Assembly (NCBI GenBank): GCA_903876795.1
Contig: CAIRBK010000072.1
Location: 62,001-126,000, forward strand
Length of the DNA: 64,000 nt
Direction: 5' to 3'
DNA from: an uncultured Verrucomicrobiota bacterium
GTDB taxonomy: Bacteria; Verrucomicrobiota; Verrucomicrobiia; Opitutales; Opitutaceae
A program made the position numbers and the translations under genes. The stretch's first letter is position 1; each line of letters begins with the position of its first letter. This document shows positions 19,901 through 27,614 of this stretch, piece after piece. A model generated the notes under the pieces. That model did no database searches. It worked only from the letters and a program-made list of their open reading frames with translations, and had not been told where the DNA came from.

Positions 19901-20846
19901 CCTGGTCATCTGCCAACGGCTTTGCTCGCTCATGGGCGGCGACATCGGGGTTCGCAGCCAGCCCGGCCGCGGCTCCACCTTCGCCTTCACCGTCCAGCTT
20001 GAACCCGCGTCCGGCGGCCCGTCCCGCTTCGTCCCGCCCGCCGAACTCGCCTGCGGGCCCGTGCTTTGCATCGACGACCATCCCGTCATGCTCGACCGCC
20101 TCGCGGCGTTCTTTGGCTCCTCCGGTCTCACCGTGCTGCGCGCCGCCTCCGCCGAGGCCGCACGCTTGCGGCTGGACCGTTGTGTGCCGTCCCTCGCCGT
20201 CCTCGATCTCGGCCTGCCCCCGACGCCCGATACCGAGTCTCTGCACGCGACTCTCTCCGCCTCCGGCATTCCCACGGTCGGGATCCTTGATCCGGGGACC
20301 TCCGCCGAGCCTGAGTGGGCATCCTCCCCGCGTTTCGCCGCCGTCTCCCGGCCGCTTCGCAACCAGTCCCTGGCCAGGGCGCTGTACGCCCTCTTCCCTT
20401 CGTTCGCGCCCGAGCCCGTGGTCGAGCCCGTCGGTCACGCGCTCGACCTCTCCCGCCTGATCCCCCTTCGCGTCCTCGTTGTGGAGGACAATGCCGTAAA
20501 CCAACGGGTCGCCCTGCGTTTCCTTGAGCGCCTCGGCTACCGGGCCGACGCCGTCACCAACGGCCGCGCCGCCATCGACCAGATTGCCAGCCACTCCTAC
20601 CAGCTCGTCTTTATGGACCTGCAAATGCCCGAAATGGACGGCTTCGAAGCCACTCGCGTCATCCGCCTCACGCTCCCTGCCCATCGCCAGCCCCGCATCA
20701 TCGCCCTTACCGCCAACGCCCTCCCGAGCGACCGCGACCACTGCCTGGCCGCCGGCATGGACGACTTTATAACGAAGCCCGTTAAACTCACCGACATCTC
20801 CGAAGCCATCCGCCGCAACTTTGCGCCCGCCCAACCCGGGGTCTGA
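16947..20846 (+). CDS. Hybrid sensor histidine kinase (membrane sensor, two PAS, HisKA, HATPase, two receivers)
   Basis: This 1299-residue protein starts with about seven or eight membrane helices (residues 10-235), then a CHASE-like sensing region (NFAGNINLEFERQTASLERMARRWD, about 245-455) closed by another helix. Two PAS domains follow (about 510-630 and 640-760). The HisKA H-box is SHEIRTPMNGVIGMTSLLLE, the ATPase N-box NLVNNAVKF, with DTGIGIP and GGTGLGL. The first receiver has IDD and VLDLGLPP but lacks the usual Thr/Ser and Lys (VSRPL in place of KP), so it may be inactive. The second has VVEDN, FMDLQMPEMDG, LTANA and ITKPV and looks functional. No response regulator is adjacent, so phosphate may go to a distant partner. 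The ligand is unknown. Confidence 0.9.
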   Translation: MTPSPTNTARAWLRRLGLMLSGCGAALAAAAMLAGQDAFGLGGLFGYKTLPGVLGLGMIGAILIAVELGHRRAAWLGLLPALLGLFSLCETVGWTGWSAEAAIGAWITGDKAGPVETMPVAVAAALCVLGFLLPWLARSRREDSCLPFVSVVASVLGAIGIAALVGHALSMPGSRSWSAIAGLPPVLALGLLGLGGSLLAFALAGHARRHIPGPVWLPLPVIIGCGTLTVVIWAGLREREDVYLGANAQIAINNFAGNINLEFERQTASLERMARRWDTGGNLASWEADASTWMDEAPGAHALALVARDGATAWYYPRAGNENLIAFRQTDDPVRRAAILSVGRSGAPAATATLDIPGRGRGFVIYAPVYRDGIRSHFLAAEFTYQRFMDVMDRRLKLAPFHRCAVYLGDDRVYSSTQLGPPSRESSRVLESVFTLQNRRLRVVMEPTEDFLANNRHFLPEISLAAGLGITSLLGLSVHFARTARSGLGAVEITNRRLRDENEERRRVEAMLKVSDERLRLALDATVIGIFEWDCQAGTIHFDNGLGNLLGLPDALGPSTPEDWQALIHPDDLPGYTQVMREQLGGGLLFTDPEYRVRTAGGQWRWIYMRAKTVSKAATGTPARIVGTLQDVTSRREAEQSLLSSQAVARKLAFVASRTDNLVLIITAAGAIEWINASFERVLEYSMPEVNGLKLHSFTRGPETSAHAVRRIQVALARGEGISTDIVAYSKSGRKYHLDLEIQPVRDERGVLENFIAIGADITTRVETEKALRRAKTEADDASRAKSDFLASMSHEIRTPMNGVIGMTSLLLEGLLTPEQRDSVNTIRNSGETLLTIINDLLDFSKVESGKLDIEHRPFDLAACVEETLDLFAGQAADRGIELTHFIAPAVPAAVSGDVNRLRQVFSNLVNNAVKFTPAGRVDLLVDIAPADPARPPLLPGRILVSVTVTDTGIGIPPDRLDRLFKPFSQVDSSTNRKYGGTGLGLVICQRLCSLMGGDIGVRSQPGRGSTFAFTVQLEPASGGPSRFVPPAELACGPVLCIDDHPVMLDRLAAFFGSSGLTVLRAASAEAARLRLDRCVPSLAVLDLGLPPTPDTESLHATLSASGIPTVGILDPGTSAEPEWASSPRFAAVSRPLRNQSLARALYALFPSFAPEPVVEPVGHALDLSRLIPLRVLVVEDNAVNQRVALRFLERLGYRADAVTNGRAAIDQIASHSYQLVFMDLQMPEMDGFEATRVIRLTLPAHRQPRIIALTANALPSDRDHCLAAGMDDFITKPVKLTDISEAIRRNFAPAQPGV

Positions 20847-20951
20847 CCCCCCCGGCATCATCGACCACCGCTTTCCGGTCCTTGGGTAAACCACCCACCC
20901 AGTTTGTGCTTCATTGGAGATGAGTCATAAGTCATTGGTCTCATCCTCCCA

Positions 20952-21383
20952 ATGTCCGATCTCACCGATCTCTACCAGTCGGTCATCCTCGACCACAACA
21001 AACGTCCCCGCAACCGCGGCCGCCCGCCGACCGCCAACCGCGTGGCCACCGGCGACAACCCCAGTTGCGGCGACAACTGCACCGTTTACCTGCACCTCGA
21101 CCCTGCCGGCCGCGTTGACGCCATCGGCTTCGACGGCTCCGGCTGCGCCATTTCCCAGGCCAGCACCTCCCTCATGACCACGCAGGTCAAGGGCAAGACC
21201 GCCTCCGAGGCCGAGGCGCTTTTCAACGAGTTCAAGCAGATCGTCACCAGCGGACACCCGCCCGAGGAGATGAGTGACCTCGCCGCCTTCGCCGGCGTCC
21301 ACGCCTTCCCCGCCCGCATCAAGTGCGCCACCCTCGGCTGGCACGCCGCCCTCGAAGCCTTTAAACAACCCGCGTCCGCCTGA
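20952..21383 (+). CDS. sufU: SufU-type Fe-S scaffold or sulfur-transfer protein
   Basis: The 143-residue product matches SufU/NifU-N. Conserved residues are Cys39 and Asp41 (NPSCGD), Cys65 (GSGCAIS) and Cys125 (RIKCATLGW). The insertion between the second and third cysteines that separates SufU from IscU is present. SufU takes persulfide sulfur from SufS and passes it to Fe-S cluster assembly. The sufS gene starts 11 bases later, confirming the pair. The usual sufBCD genes are not in this window. Confidence 0.93.
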   Translation: MSDLTDLYQSVILDHNKRPRNRGRPPTANRVATGDNPSCGDNCTVYLHLDPAGRVDAIGFDGSGCAISQASTSLMTTQVKGKTASEAEALFNEFKQIVTSGHPPEEMSDLAAFAGVHAFPARIKCATLGWHAALEAFKQPASA

Positions 21384-21394
21384 GCCCGCCCTCC

Positions 21395-22633
21395 ATGTCC
21401 GCCCTTCTTCCCGCCTCCCTCCGCGCCGACTTCCCCATCCTCCACCAAGACGTGGGCGGCAAGCCCCTGGTCTACCTCGACAACGGCGCCACCTCGCAGA
21501 AACCCCGCGCGGTCATTGACGCCCTCGTCCGCTATTACGAGCGCGACAACTCCAACGTCCACCGCGGTCTGCACGCCCTCTCCATGCGCGCGACCGACGG
21601 CTACGAGGCCGCCCGCACCCGTGTCGCCCGCTTCATCCACGCCGCCGACCCCGCCGAGATCATTTTCACCCGCGGCACCACCGAGGGCGTCAACGTCGTC
21701 GCCCGCAGCCTCGCCGCCCGCCTCAAACCCGGCGACGTCATCCTCACCACCGAGATCGAGCACCATTCCAACCTCGTCCCTTGGCAACAGGCCGCCAAGG
21801 CCAGCGGCGCCACGATCCGCTACGTCCCCGTCCTCGGCACCGACGCCGAACTCGGCCTCGACCTCGACGCCCTCGACCGGCTCCTCACGCCGCAGGTCAA
21901 GGTCTTCGCCTTCACCCATCTTTCCAACACCCTCGGCCTCATGCTCGACGCCGCCGCCCTCTGCGCCAGGGCCCGCGCCGTCGGCGCCGTCACCGTGATC
22001 GACGCCGCCCAATCCGTCGGACACGAGCCGATCGACGTGCAGGCCATCGGCTGCGATTTCCTGGTGTTCTCCGGTCACAAGATGTGCGGCCCCACCGGCA
22101 TCGGCGTGCTCTACGGCCGCCGCGCCCTCCTCGACACCCTCGCCCCCGCCGAGACCGGCGGCGGCATGGTGGTCTCCGTCACCTACGAGGGTGCCACCTG
22201 GAAACCCGCTCCCGAACGCTTCGAGGCCGGCACGCCCAACGTCGCCGACGCCATCGGCCTGGCCGCCGCCTGCGACTACCTCGACGCCATCGGCCGCCCC
22301 GCCATCAGCGCCCACGACCACGCGCTTGCCGCCAAGGCCCACGCCGCCCTGGCCGAGCTCCCCGGCATCCGCATCATCGGCCCCCGGCTCGGGCAACCCC
22401 GCGGCGGCCTGGTGAGCTTCGCCTTCGCCGACGCCCACGCCCACGACGTCGTGACCTTTGCCGACCAGGACGGCATCGCCCTGCGCGGCGGCCACCACTG
22501 CAACCAGCCGCTTATGCGCAAGCTCGGCATCACCTCCACGACCCGCGCCAGTTTTTACCTCTACAACAACGAGGAAGAGATCGACGCGCTCGTGAGGTCG
22601 ATGCACCGCATCCTGAAATTCTTCGCCGGCTGA
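21395..22633 (+). CDS. sufS: SufS-type cysteine desulfurase
   Basis: The 412-residue PLP enzyme contains Lys229 in FSGHKMCGPTGIGVLYG, the Schiff-base lysine, and Cys369 in LRGGHHCNQPLM, the persulfide-carrying cysteine. RGTTEGVN, TEIEHHSN and DAAQSVGHEPID are family marks of group II (SufS/CsdA) desulfurases. It converts cysteine to alanine and delivers sulfur to SufU, encoded just upstream. Length is normal. The gene ends 34 bases from the 3' end of the convergent lipid operon, with no obvious terminator between them. Confidence 0.94.
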   Translation: MSALLPASLRADFPILHQDVGGKPLVYLDNGATSQKPRAVIDALVRYYERDNSNVHRGLHALSMRATDGYEAARTRVARFIHAADPAEIIFTRGTTEGVNVVARSLAARLKPGDVILTTEIEHHSNLVPWQQAAKASGATIRYVPVLGTDAELGLDLDALDRLLTPQVKVFAFTHLSNTLGLMLDAAALCARARAVGAVTVIDAAQSVGHEPIDVQAIGCDFLVFSGHKMCGPTGIGVLYGRRALLDTLAPAETGGGMVVSVTYEGATWKPAPERFEAGTPNVADAIGLAAACDYLDAIGRPAISAHDHALAAKAHAALAELPGIRIIGPRLGQPRGGLVSFAFADAHAHDVVTFADQDGIALRGGHHCNQPLMRKLGITSTTRASFYLYNNEEEIDALVRSMHRILKFFAG

Positions 22634-22667
22634 TCGAAAACCAGCTGACAACCGCAGCCCTACGCGC

Positions 22668-24227
22668 TCATGCGCCGAGCAACCTCCGCAAAGCCGGGTA
22701 ATCGATTTTCGCATTGTGACGTTTGTCCACCGGCAGCGACACCATGAAGCGCATCTCATCAACGCGCGCCCAGGCCACCGCCGCGGCCACCTCCGCCGCC
22801 AGCCGCTCGTCACGATCCGCCTCCAGCACCAGCACCCGCCTTCCCGCCAGTGCCACCATCGCCGCGCGCCTCACCGCCGGAAACATCATGGCCGCACACT
22901 CCACGCCGAACGGATAAATCACCCCTTTCTCGTCCTCGATCCGCGCCGCGCAACGTCCCGCCAGCCACAGCCGCCCGTGTTCGTCCAGGAGCCCGGCGTC
23001 TCCCGTGCGGTGCCACACCTCGCCGTCCACGCGAAACTTCGTCTCCTCGTCGCCGATCCCTCCGAGATACCCCGGCAGCACATGATCGCCGGCCACCACG
23101 ATCTCGCCGATCTCGCCCGCCGGCAGACACTCCGCCGCATACGCCTCTGCGCTCAACGCCCCTCGCGCCCCGCCCCACCGATCACGCACCACGCGCAACC
23201 TCACCTCGTCCACCGGCACGCCCGCCGGCAAGCCGCGCCCGCAACGCATCGCCGCCGGATCGTCCGCCTCGATTTCATGCGCGCCCACATGCGCGATCGG
23301 CTCCGCCTCCGTCGAGCCGTAGACCGCGACCACCTCCGCATTCGGGGCCAGCGCCCGCAACGCCTCCAGCAACCTCGGAAACACCGGCGCCCCGCCCGTG
23401 TATAATTTTTTCAACCCGCCGAGCGCCGCGCCGCGCCTCCGCCCTTCTTCGATCAATCGCTCGAAAAACGCCGGCGACGCCGTGATGCGATTCACCCCGC
23501 GTCGCTTGATCTGCGACCACACCCGCGCCGCATCCACCGCGCCGGGCCTTCGCAGGTCCGCATCCGGAATCACCGTCGTCACTCCCGCCGCCAGATTCGC
23601 CAGCGTGAACACCGGCAACGTCGCCAGATCCACCTCTCCCGGCTCCAGCGCGATGCTCGGCGCCAGCGCCCGATACTGGGCCAGCAGGAATTCCTGCGTA
23701 CGCACAGCACCCTTCGGCACGCCCGTACTGCCGCTCGTAAACGTCACCAGCGCCGCATCGCCCGGCTGCGCATCGTTGGTGGTCGCTCGCTCCTTCGTCG
23801 CGCCCGCCAGCCACCGCGTCGTCCCCGGCAACCAGCCGCCCGTCGTCACCTTCAAGGGAATCGCCCGCAACCCCCGTGATCGCAGCCGCAGGAGATGGGC
23901 CTTCTGAATCGCCAGCAGCGCGGCCGGCGGCCACCGCCCGCAACACCGCTCCAAGTGCTCCTTGCCCGCCGACGGGTCGAGAAACAGCGCCACCGCCCCG
24001 ACTCGAAAGATCGCCAGCAACGCCACGTATAAGTCCGCCGACATCGGCACGAACACCAGCACCGCCTCCCCGCGTTTAAGCCCTCGTGCCCGCCACCATG
24101 CCGCCGCCTTCGCGACTTCGTCATCCAGCTGCGCGTACGTCAGCGTCCGTCCCGCCGCGTCGTCCAGCAGCGCCACCGCCCCCGGTTGCAGCCGCGCCCG
24201 CTCCGTCAGTTTATCCCCGATGGTCAT
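22668..24227 (-). CDS. AMP-forming acyl ligase, OleC/fatty-acid-ligase-like
   Basis: The 519-residue product is an ANL-superfamily adenylating enzyme. The nucleotide loop is VTFTSGSTGVPKGAV, the next core motif is VYGSTEAEPIAH, and WHRTGDAGLLDEHGRLWLAGR carries the ATP-binding Asp. The C-terminal Lys is in KRHNAKIDYPALRRL. The order LFLDPSAGKEHLERC, GEVDLATLPVFTLANLAAGVTTVIPD and ITASPAFFERLI resembles the fatty acid CoA ligase family that includes OleC, which closes beta-hydroxy acids to beta-lactones. No OleA, OleB or OleD gene is nearby, so a different acyl activation is equally possible. It is the last gene of the seven-gene operon, and its start overlaps the preceding stop by 4 bases. 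Confidence 0.85.
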   Translation of the reverse strand: MTIGDKLTERARLQPGAVALLDDAAGRTLTYAQLDDEVAKAAAWWRARGLKRGEAVLVFVPMSADLYVALLAIFRVGAVALFLDPSAGKEHLERCCGRWPPAALLAIQKAHLLRLRSRGLRAIPLKVTTGGWLPGTTRWLAGATKERATTNDAQPGDAALVTFTSGSTGVPKGAVRTQEFLLAQYRALAPSIALEPGEVDLATLPVFTLANLAAGVTTVIPDADLRRPGAVDAARVWSQIKRRGVNRITASPAFFERLIEEGRRRGAALGGLKKLYTGGAPVFPRLLEALRALAPNAEVVAVYGSTEAEPIAHVGAHEIEADDPAAMRCGRGLPAGVPVDEVRLRVVRDRWGGARGALSAEAYAAECLPAGEIGEIVVAGDHVLPGYLGGIGDEETKFRVDGEVWHRTGDAGLLDEHGRLWLAGRCAARIEDEKGVIYPFGVECAAMMFPAVRRAAMVALAGRRVLVLEADRDERLAAEVAAAVAWARVDEMRFMVSLPVDKRHNAKIDYPALRRLLGA

Positions 24228-25147
24228 TTCGCCACCCCTTCCGCCAGCCGCTTCGAGAACAGCGTGTATCGCCGGATAGTCCTGGCGTAATGCGCGCTCA
24301 GGTTCCGGGACTTGTTCGTCTCATGCATCAAGGCGTGGATCGCCCGCGTAAACCCCAGCCCACGCGCCGCCGCATGCACCTCCGCCAACAGCCATGCGCC
24401 CAGCCCCGCGTATTGCCGCCCCGGCAGTACCGCCAGCGTCTTCACGATCACCGTCCCGACCGTCTCGCCCCGGGCCGCCTGCGCGTAGTCCGGCACCGCA
24501 AACACGTATCCCGCCGCCAGCCGCGCCGCATCCTCCGCGAGCAGCACCAGCTCGGGCCTCACCTTCTCCCGCATCGCCCGATACTGCGCCAGAAACGCCT
24601 CCTTCGGCAGCGGCGTGTACAGGTGGTTCGACCGGAACGACTCCACCGAAACGTCATAAATCCGCTCCAGTTCCGCCTCGAACTCCTCGGGCCGCAACGC
24701 CCGCACGGTCACGCCCGCCGCCTTCATGCGCGCCGCCACGGCCTCCACGCGCGCATCCTTCGTCACCAGATCCTCCGTCGCCGACGAATAATACTCCGCC
24801 AGCGGACCAAACCCCGCCGCCCGCCACCACGCCGGCCACTCCGACGGATTGACCGGCTCCAGCAAAAACGGTGGCTCCCCGCCCGTCTCCGTCACCAGCC
24901 GGTAGCTGCGCCACGTGTTCCCGTTCATCGGTCCCACCGCCAGCGTGCAACCGCGCGCCTTCAACTCCGCGCACGCCCGCGCCAGCACTGCCGAAGCCTC
25001 CGACTCCGTGCCCGCCGAGAACCGCCCGATCACGCCGGGCCGCTCGCCTTCCATCGGCGGCGCCTGCGTCCACCACAACGACGCCTCCGCGCCGCCTTCA
25101 CGCAGGCGCAGATCCTCGTCCATTTCGCCCGTCGGTCCGTTGCTCAT
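24224..25147 (-). CDS. GNAT-like (YghO-type) acyltransferase
   Basis: The start overlaps the preceding gene's stop by 4 bases and gives 307 residues. The sequence has a double-GNAT look: GRFSAGTESEASAVLARACAELKARGC, then VGPMNGNTWRSYRLV and PSEWPAWWRAAGFGPLAEYYS, which resembles the YghO family. VIVKTLAVLPGRQYAGLGAWLLAEVH then looks like the acyl-CoA-binding loop. The last part (HALMHETNKSRNLSAHYARTIRRYTLFSK) is conserved in such proteins. It probably transfers an acyl group to an amine or hydroxyl, and in this operon the acceptor could be a lipid head group. That is inference. Open sequence upstream in the same frame lies over the kinase-like gene and is glycine-rich noise. Confidence 0.72.
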   Translation of the reverse strand: MSNGPTGEMDEDLRLREGGAEASLWWTQAPPMEGERPGVIGRFSAGTESEASAVLARACAELKARGCTLAVGPMNGNTWRSYRLVTETGGEPPFLLEPVNPSEWPAWWRAAGFGPLAEYYSSATEDLVTKDARVEAVAARMKAAGVTVRALRPEEFEAELERIYDVSVESFRSNHLYTPLPKEAFLAQYRAMREKVRPELVLLAEDAARLAAGYVFAVPDYAQAARGETVGTVIVKTLAVLPGRQYAGLGAWLLAEVHAAARGLGFTRAIHALMHETNKSRNLSAHYARTIRRYTLFSKRLAEGVAK

Positions 25148-26469
25148 AAAAAAATCAGGATCACGCCTCCCGCCGCCGAGGCGACGACCGCCGTCACCCC
25201 TTGTTTCCACCACCGCGCCGACGGATCGTCGGGCGCCTGCAGCTTCGGCTCGCACGCCGCAAAGCCCGCCGTCGCCGCCCCCACGCACAGCATTCCCGCC
25301 GCCAGCTCCACTTCCGATACCGTGCGTCCGCGATCCAGCAACGTGAACGCCGCGCCCTGCAACGCCATCGCCTGCGCGGTTCCCATTGCCCACCACGCAG
25401 TCCGCGACCATTCCAACCGTCCCTGCGAAAATCGCACCGTCGCGATCACCGCCTGGTGCGTAGCCACGCCGAGCGTAAACCACCACAGCCAAGGCTGCGT
25501 CCCCGGGGCATACGCCTCCGCTACCGCCCACACCAAGCCCGCCGAGCCCACGCATATCACCGCCACCAGATTATGCCGCGGCATCCCGCCCGCCCCCGCC
25601 GGCATCAACCGCACATAGCTCGCCAGCAGGACCGCCGGAGCGACCAACCACGGCCACCCGCCCACCGACCAGAAAAAATACAACGCCAGCGCCGCGCCCA
25701 GCCGTGCGCTGTCGTCCGCCACCGTGCCGCGCCGCCACACCCACGCCGCCGCCGTGATCGCGACCAGGACCGCCAGCCGCGTCATCAACGACTCCAACGA
25801 CAGCCCGAGATCGACCGCCAGCTGCGCAAACGCCGCCAGCGGCAGAAACACGTTGTCCAGCCCCCGCCAGGAGATCGCCTCCACCATCATCCCGAAGATT
25901 CCGATGATCGCGCCCAGCACTGCACTCGCTCGCCAATCATGACCGGTGCCCATCAGCGGCACGGCCACGCACGCCCACGCCGTCACGCCCACCGCCAGCG
26001 AACCCTCGATGCTCTTCCGCCCTTCCAGCGTCTCATACTTGATCCGCCCCCAGCGTTTCCCCACCAACGCCCCCGCCGCGTCCGCAAACGTCAGCAACGC
26101 CACCGGCACGCCGAACGCCAGCGCGTCGCCCCGCGCCAGCGTGAACACCACCGCCACGCCCGCCGGGAAATACATCTCCCCCAGCGACGGGCGCTTCACG
26201 TCGTGCAAAACCCCGCCGACCGCCCTCCTCAACACCGGCACCACCCGCAACGCCCCGAGCGCCGCTGCGGCCAGTCCCGCCAGCACCCACACCGGCCACG
26301 CGTCCTTGAACAGCAGCGGAAACGCCAGGCAGATGCTCCCCATGCCGACATGCACCGCCTTCCGCGCCGCCTCCGCTCCCAGCACGCCGCGCCCCTGCAC
26401 GGCCTTCACGACCGCCAGCAAGGCACCCAGCGCCCCGAGCACGAGGGCGATTCCCGCAAACGGGCTCAC
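25144..26469 (-). CDS. Phytol/dolichol-kinase-like membrane protein
   Basis: The GTG at 26469 overlaps the previous stop by 4 bases and gives a 441-residue, very hydrophobic protein. The N-terminal half carries marks of the polyprenol kinase/phosphatidate cytidylyltransferase-like family: EAARKAVHVGMGSICLAFPLL, KRPSLGEMYFPAGVAVVF and TFADAAGALVGKRWGRIKYETLEGRKSIEGSLA. In that family the conserved residues bind CTP and the alcohol (phytol, dolichol or farnesol). The second half (from about residue 230) adds five or six more membrane segments that I cannot place in a family. A role in phosphorylating an isoprenoid alcohol would fit the UbiA and HMG-CoA reductase genes upstream. Confidence 0.78.
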   Translation of the reverse strand: MSPFAGIALVLGALGALLAVVKAVQGRGVLGAEAARKAVHVGMGSICLAFPLLFKDAWPVWVLAGLAAAALGALRVVPVLRRAVGGVLHDVKRPSLGEMYFPAGVAVVFTLARGDALAFGVPVALLTFADAAGALVGKRWGRIKYETLEGRKSIEGSLAVGVTAWACVAVPLMGTGHDWRASAVLGAIIGIFGMMVEAISWRGLDNVFLPLAAFAQLAVDLGLSLESLMTRLAVLVAITAAAWVWRRGTVADDSARLGAALALYFFWSVGGWPWLVAPAVLLASYVRLMPAGAGGMPRHNLVAVICVGSAGLVWAVAEAYAPGTQPWLWWFTLGVATHQAVIATVRFSQGRLEWSRTAWWAMGTAQAMALQGAAFTLLDRGRTVSEVELAAGMLCVGAATAGFAACEPKLQAPDDPSARWWKQGVTAVVASAAGGVILIFL

Positions 26470-27608
26470 ATCACGTCCTCCACGACGAACGCGCTGTAGA
26501 AAAACGCCTTGTCCCGCGCGAACAGCGGTCCCGCCACGTCCTCCCGCGACCGCAGCCGCGCCGCCAGCGACTCCGGTCTCCGCCGGGACGCCAGCATGTT
26601 CCAATACGCCAGCCGCCCGCCAGGCGCGCTCGCCTCCGCCAGCGACGCCAGGATCGCCGCCGTGTTCTCCTCCGACATGTATTCGAAGATGTCCGACAGG
26701 TTAAACTTCATCACCCGCCTCGCCACGCCCGCCGCGCGCTCGCGCTCAAGAAACGCCTCCAGCGTCAGCTCGTGCCACTCCAGCCGATCCAACCGCGACC
26801 TGATTCGCTCAAAATTTTCCGCCCGCAGCGCCCACGGCAGTGACTCGCCGTGCGTGCCGGTCAATATCCAGTGCAGATACGGATTCTCCGCCGGATTCAA
26901 CACCACCAACGCGTGCCGCGTCCGCTCCAAAATCCTCTCCGCCACCGAGCCCTCCACGTATTTAAAAAACGCCGGATCACGCCCGAGCCGCCCCATCATG
27001 AACCGCGAGAAAAACACCTTGAAGAGCATCCGCCAGCGCCACGTGTTCCACCGCTCTTCGTAAAACCGCTCGCGCTCCTCCCGTGTTCCGCCGCGCAACA
27101 TAGCCTCGACCGTTCCCCTTCCATGCACCAGCGGCAGCGCCCGTGAGCGAAACAACCGGAAGTAATTCTCAAACTTCCCCGGCGCCCCGATCCCGCCCGC
27201 CACCGACTCCGGCCGCCCGTCCCAAAACGCCCGCGCCGCCGGCGACAACCGCCTGCGGCACCGCACATACGACGCCGCCCTCGCCTCCGCCGTGCCCGGA
27301 CGCGAGCCCATCAGCACGAGCAGCTCCGCGTGCGACAGTTCGCGATAAGCCGCCACCCTCAACTCCAGGCACGCCAGCTGCGACGGATTCAAGTCCAACG
27401 CCACCACCCGCTCCGCCCCCGCCCCGAGCAACGCCAGCGCATTGTCCCCTGCCGACGAGATCGAGATCACCGTGTCCGTGGGCCGCACGTCCAGCGCCTC
27501 CACCAGGATATCCGCATCCTCCCACACCTGCGCATAGCGAATCCGCGAAAAATCCGCCCGCGTCGCCGCCTCCGTGCCCGCCGACCGTTTTTCCGTGTTG
27601 GTATTCAT
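26466..27608 (-). CDS. DUF3419 (BtaA-like) 3-amino-3-carboxypropyl transferase
   Basis: The product is 380 residues. IRYAQVWEDADIL, VISISSAGDNALALLGAGAERVVALDLNPSQLACLELRVAA and MKFNLSDIFEYMSEE match DUF3419 proteins such as BtaA, which move the 3-amino-3-carboxypropyl group of S-adenosylmethionine onto diacylglycerol, the first step of betaine lipid synthesis. The SAM site is ISSAGDN plus the acidic end of VVALDLN. A BtaB methyltransferase, which would complete a betaine head group, is not in the operon or window, so the product may stay unmethylated or be acylated by the GNAT. A GTG lies directly before the ATG, so the start is uncertain by one codon. The gap to the preceding gene is a few bases. 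Confidence 0.85.
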   Translation of the reverse strand: MNTNTEKRSAGTEAATRADFSRIRYAQVWEDADILVEALDVRPTDTVISISSAGDNALALLGAGAERVVALDLNPSQLACLELRVAAYRELSHAELLVLMGSRPGTAEARAASYVRCRRRLSPAARAFWDGRPESVAGGIGAPGKFENYFRLFRSRALPLVHGRGTVEAMLRGGTREERERFYEERWNTWRWRMLFKVFFSRFMMGRLGRDPAFFKYVEGSVAERILERTRHALVVLNPAENPYLHWILTGTHGESLPWALRAENFERIRSRLDRLEWHELTLEAFLERERAAGVARRVMKFNLSDIFEYMSEENTAAILASLAEASAPGGRLAYWNMLASRRRPESLAARLRSREDVAGPLFARDKAFFYSAFVVEDVM

Positions 27609-27614
27609 CACCTT

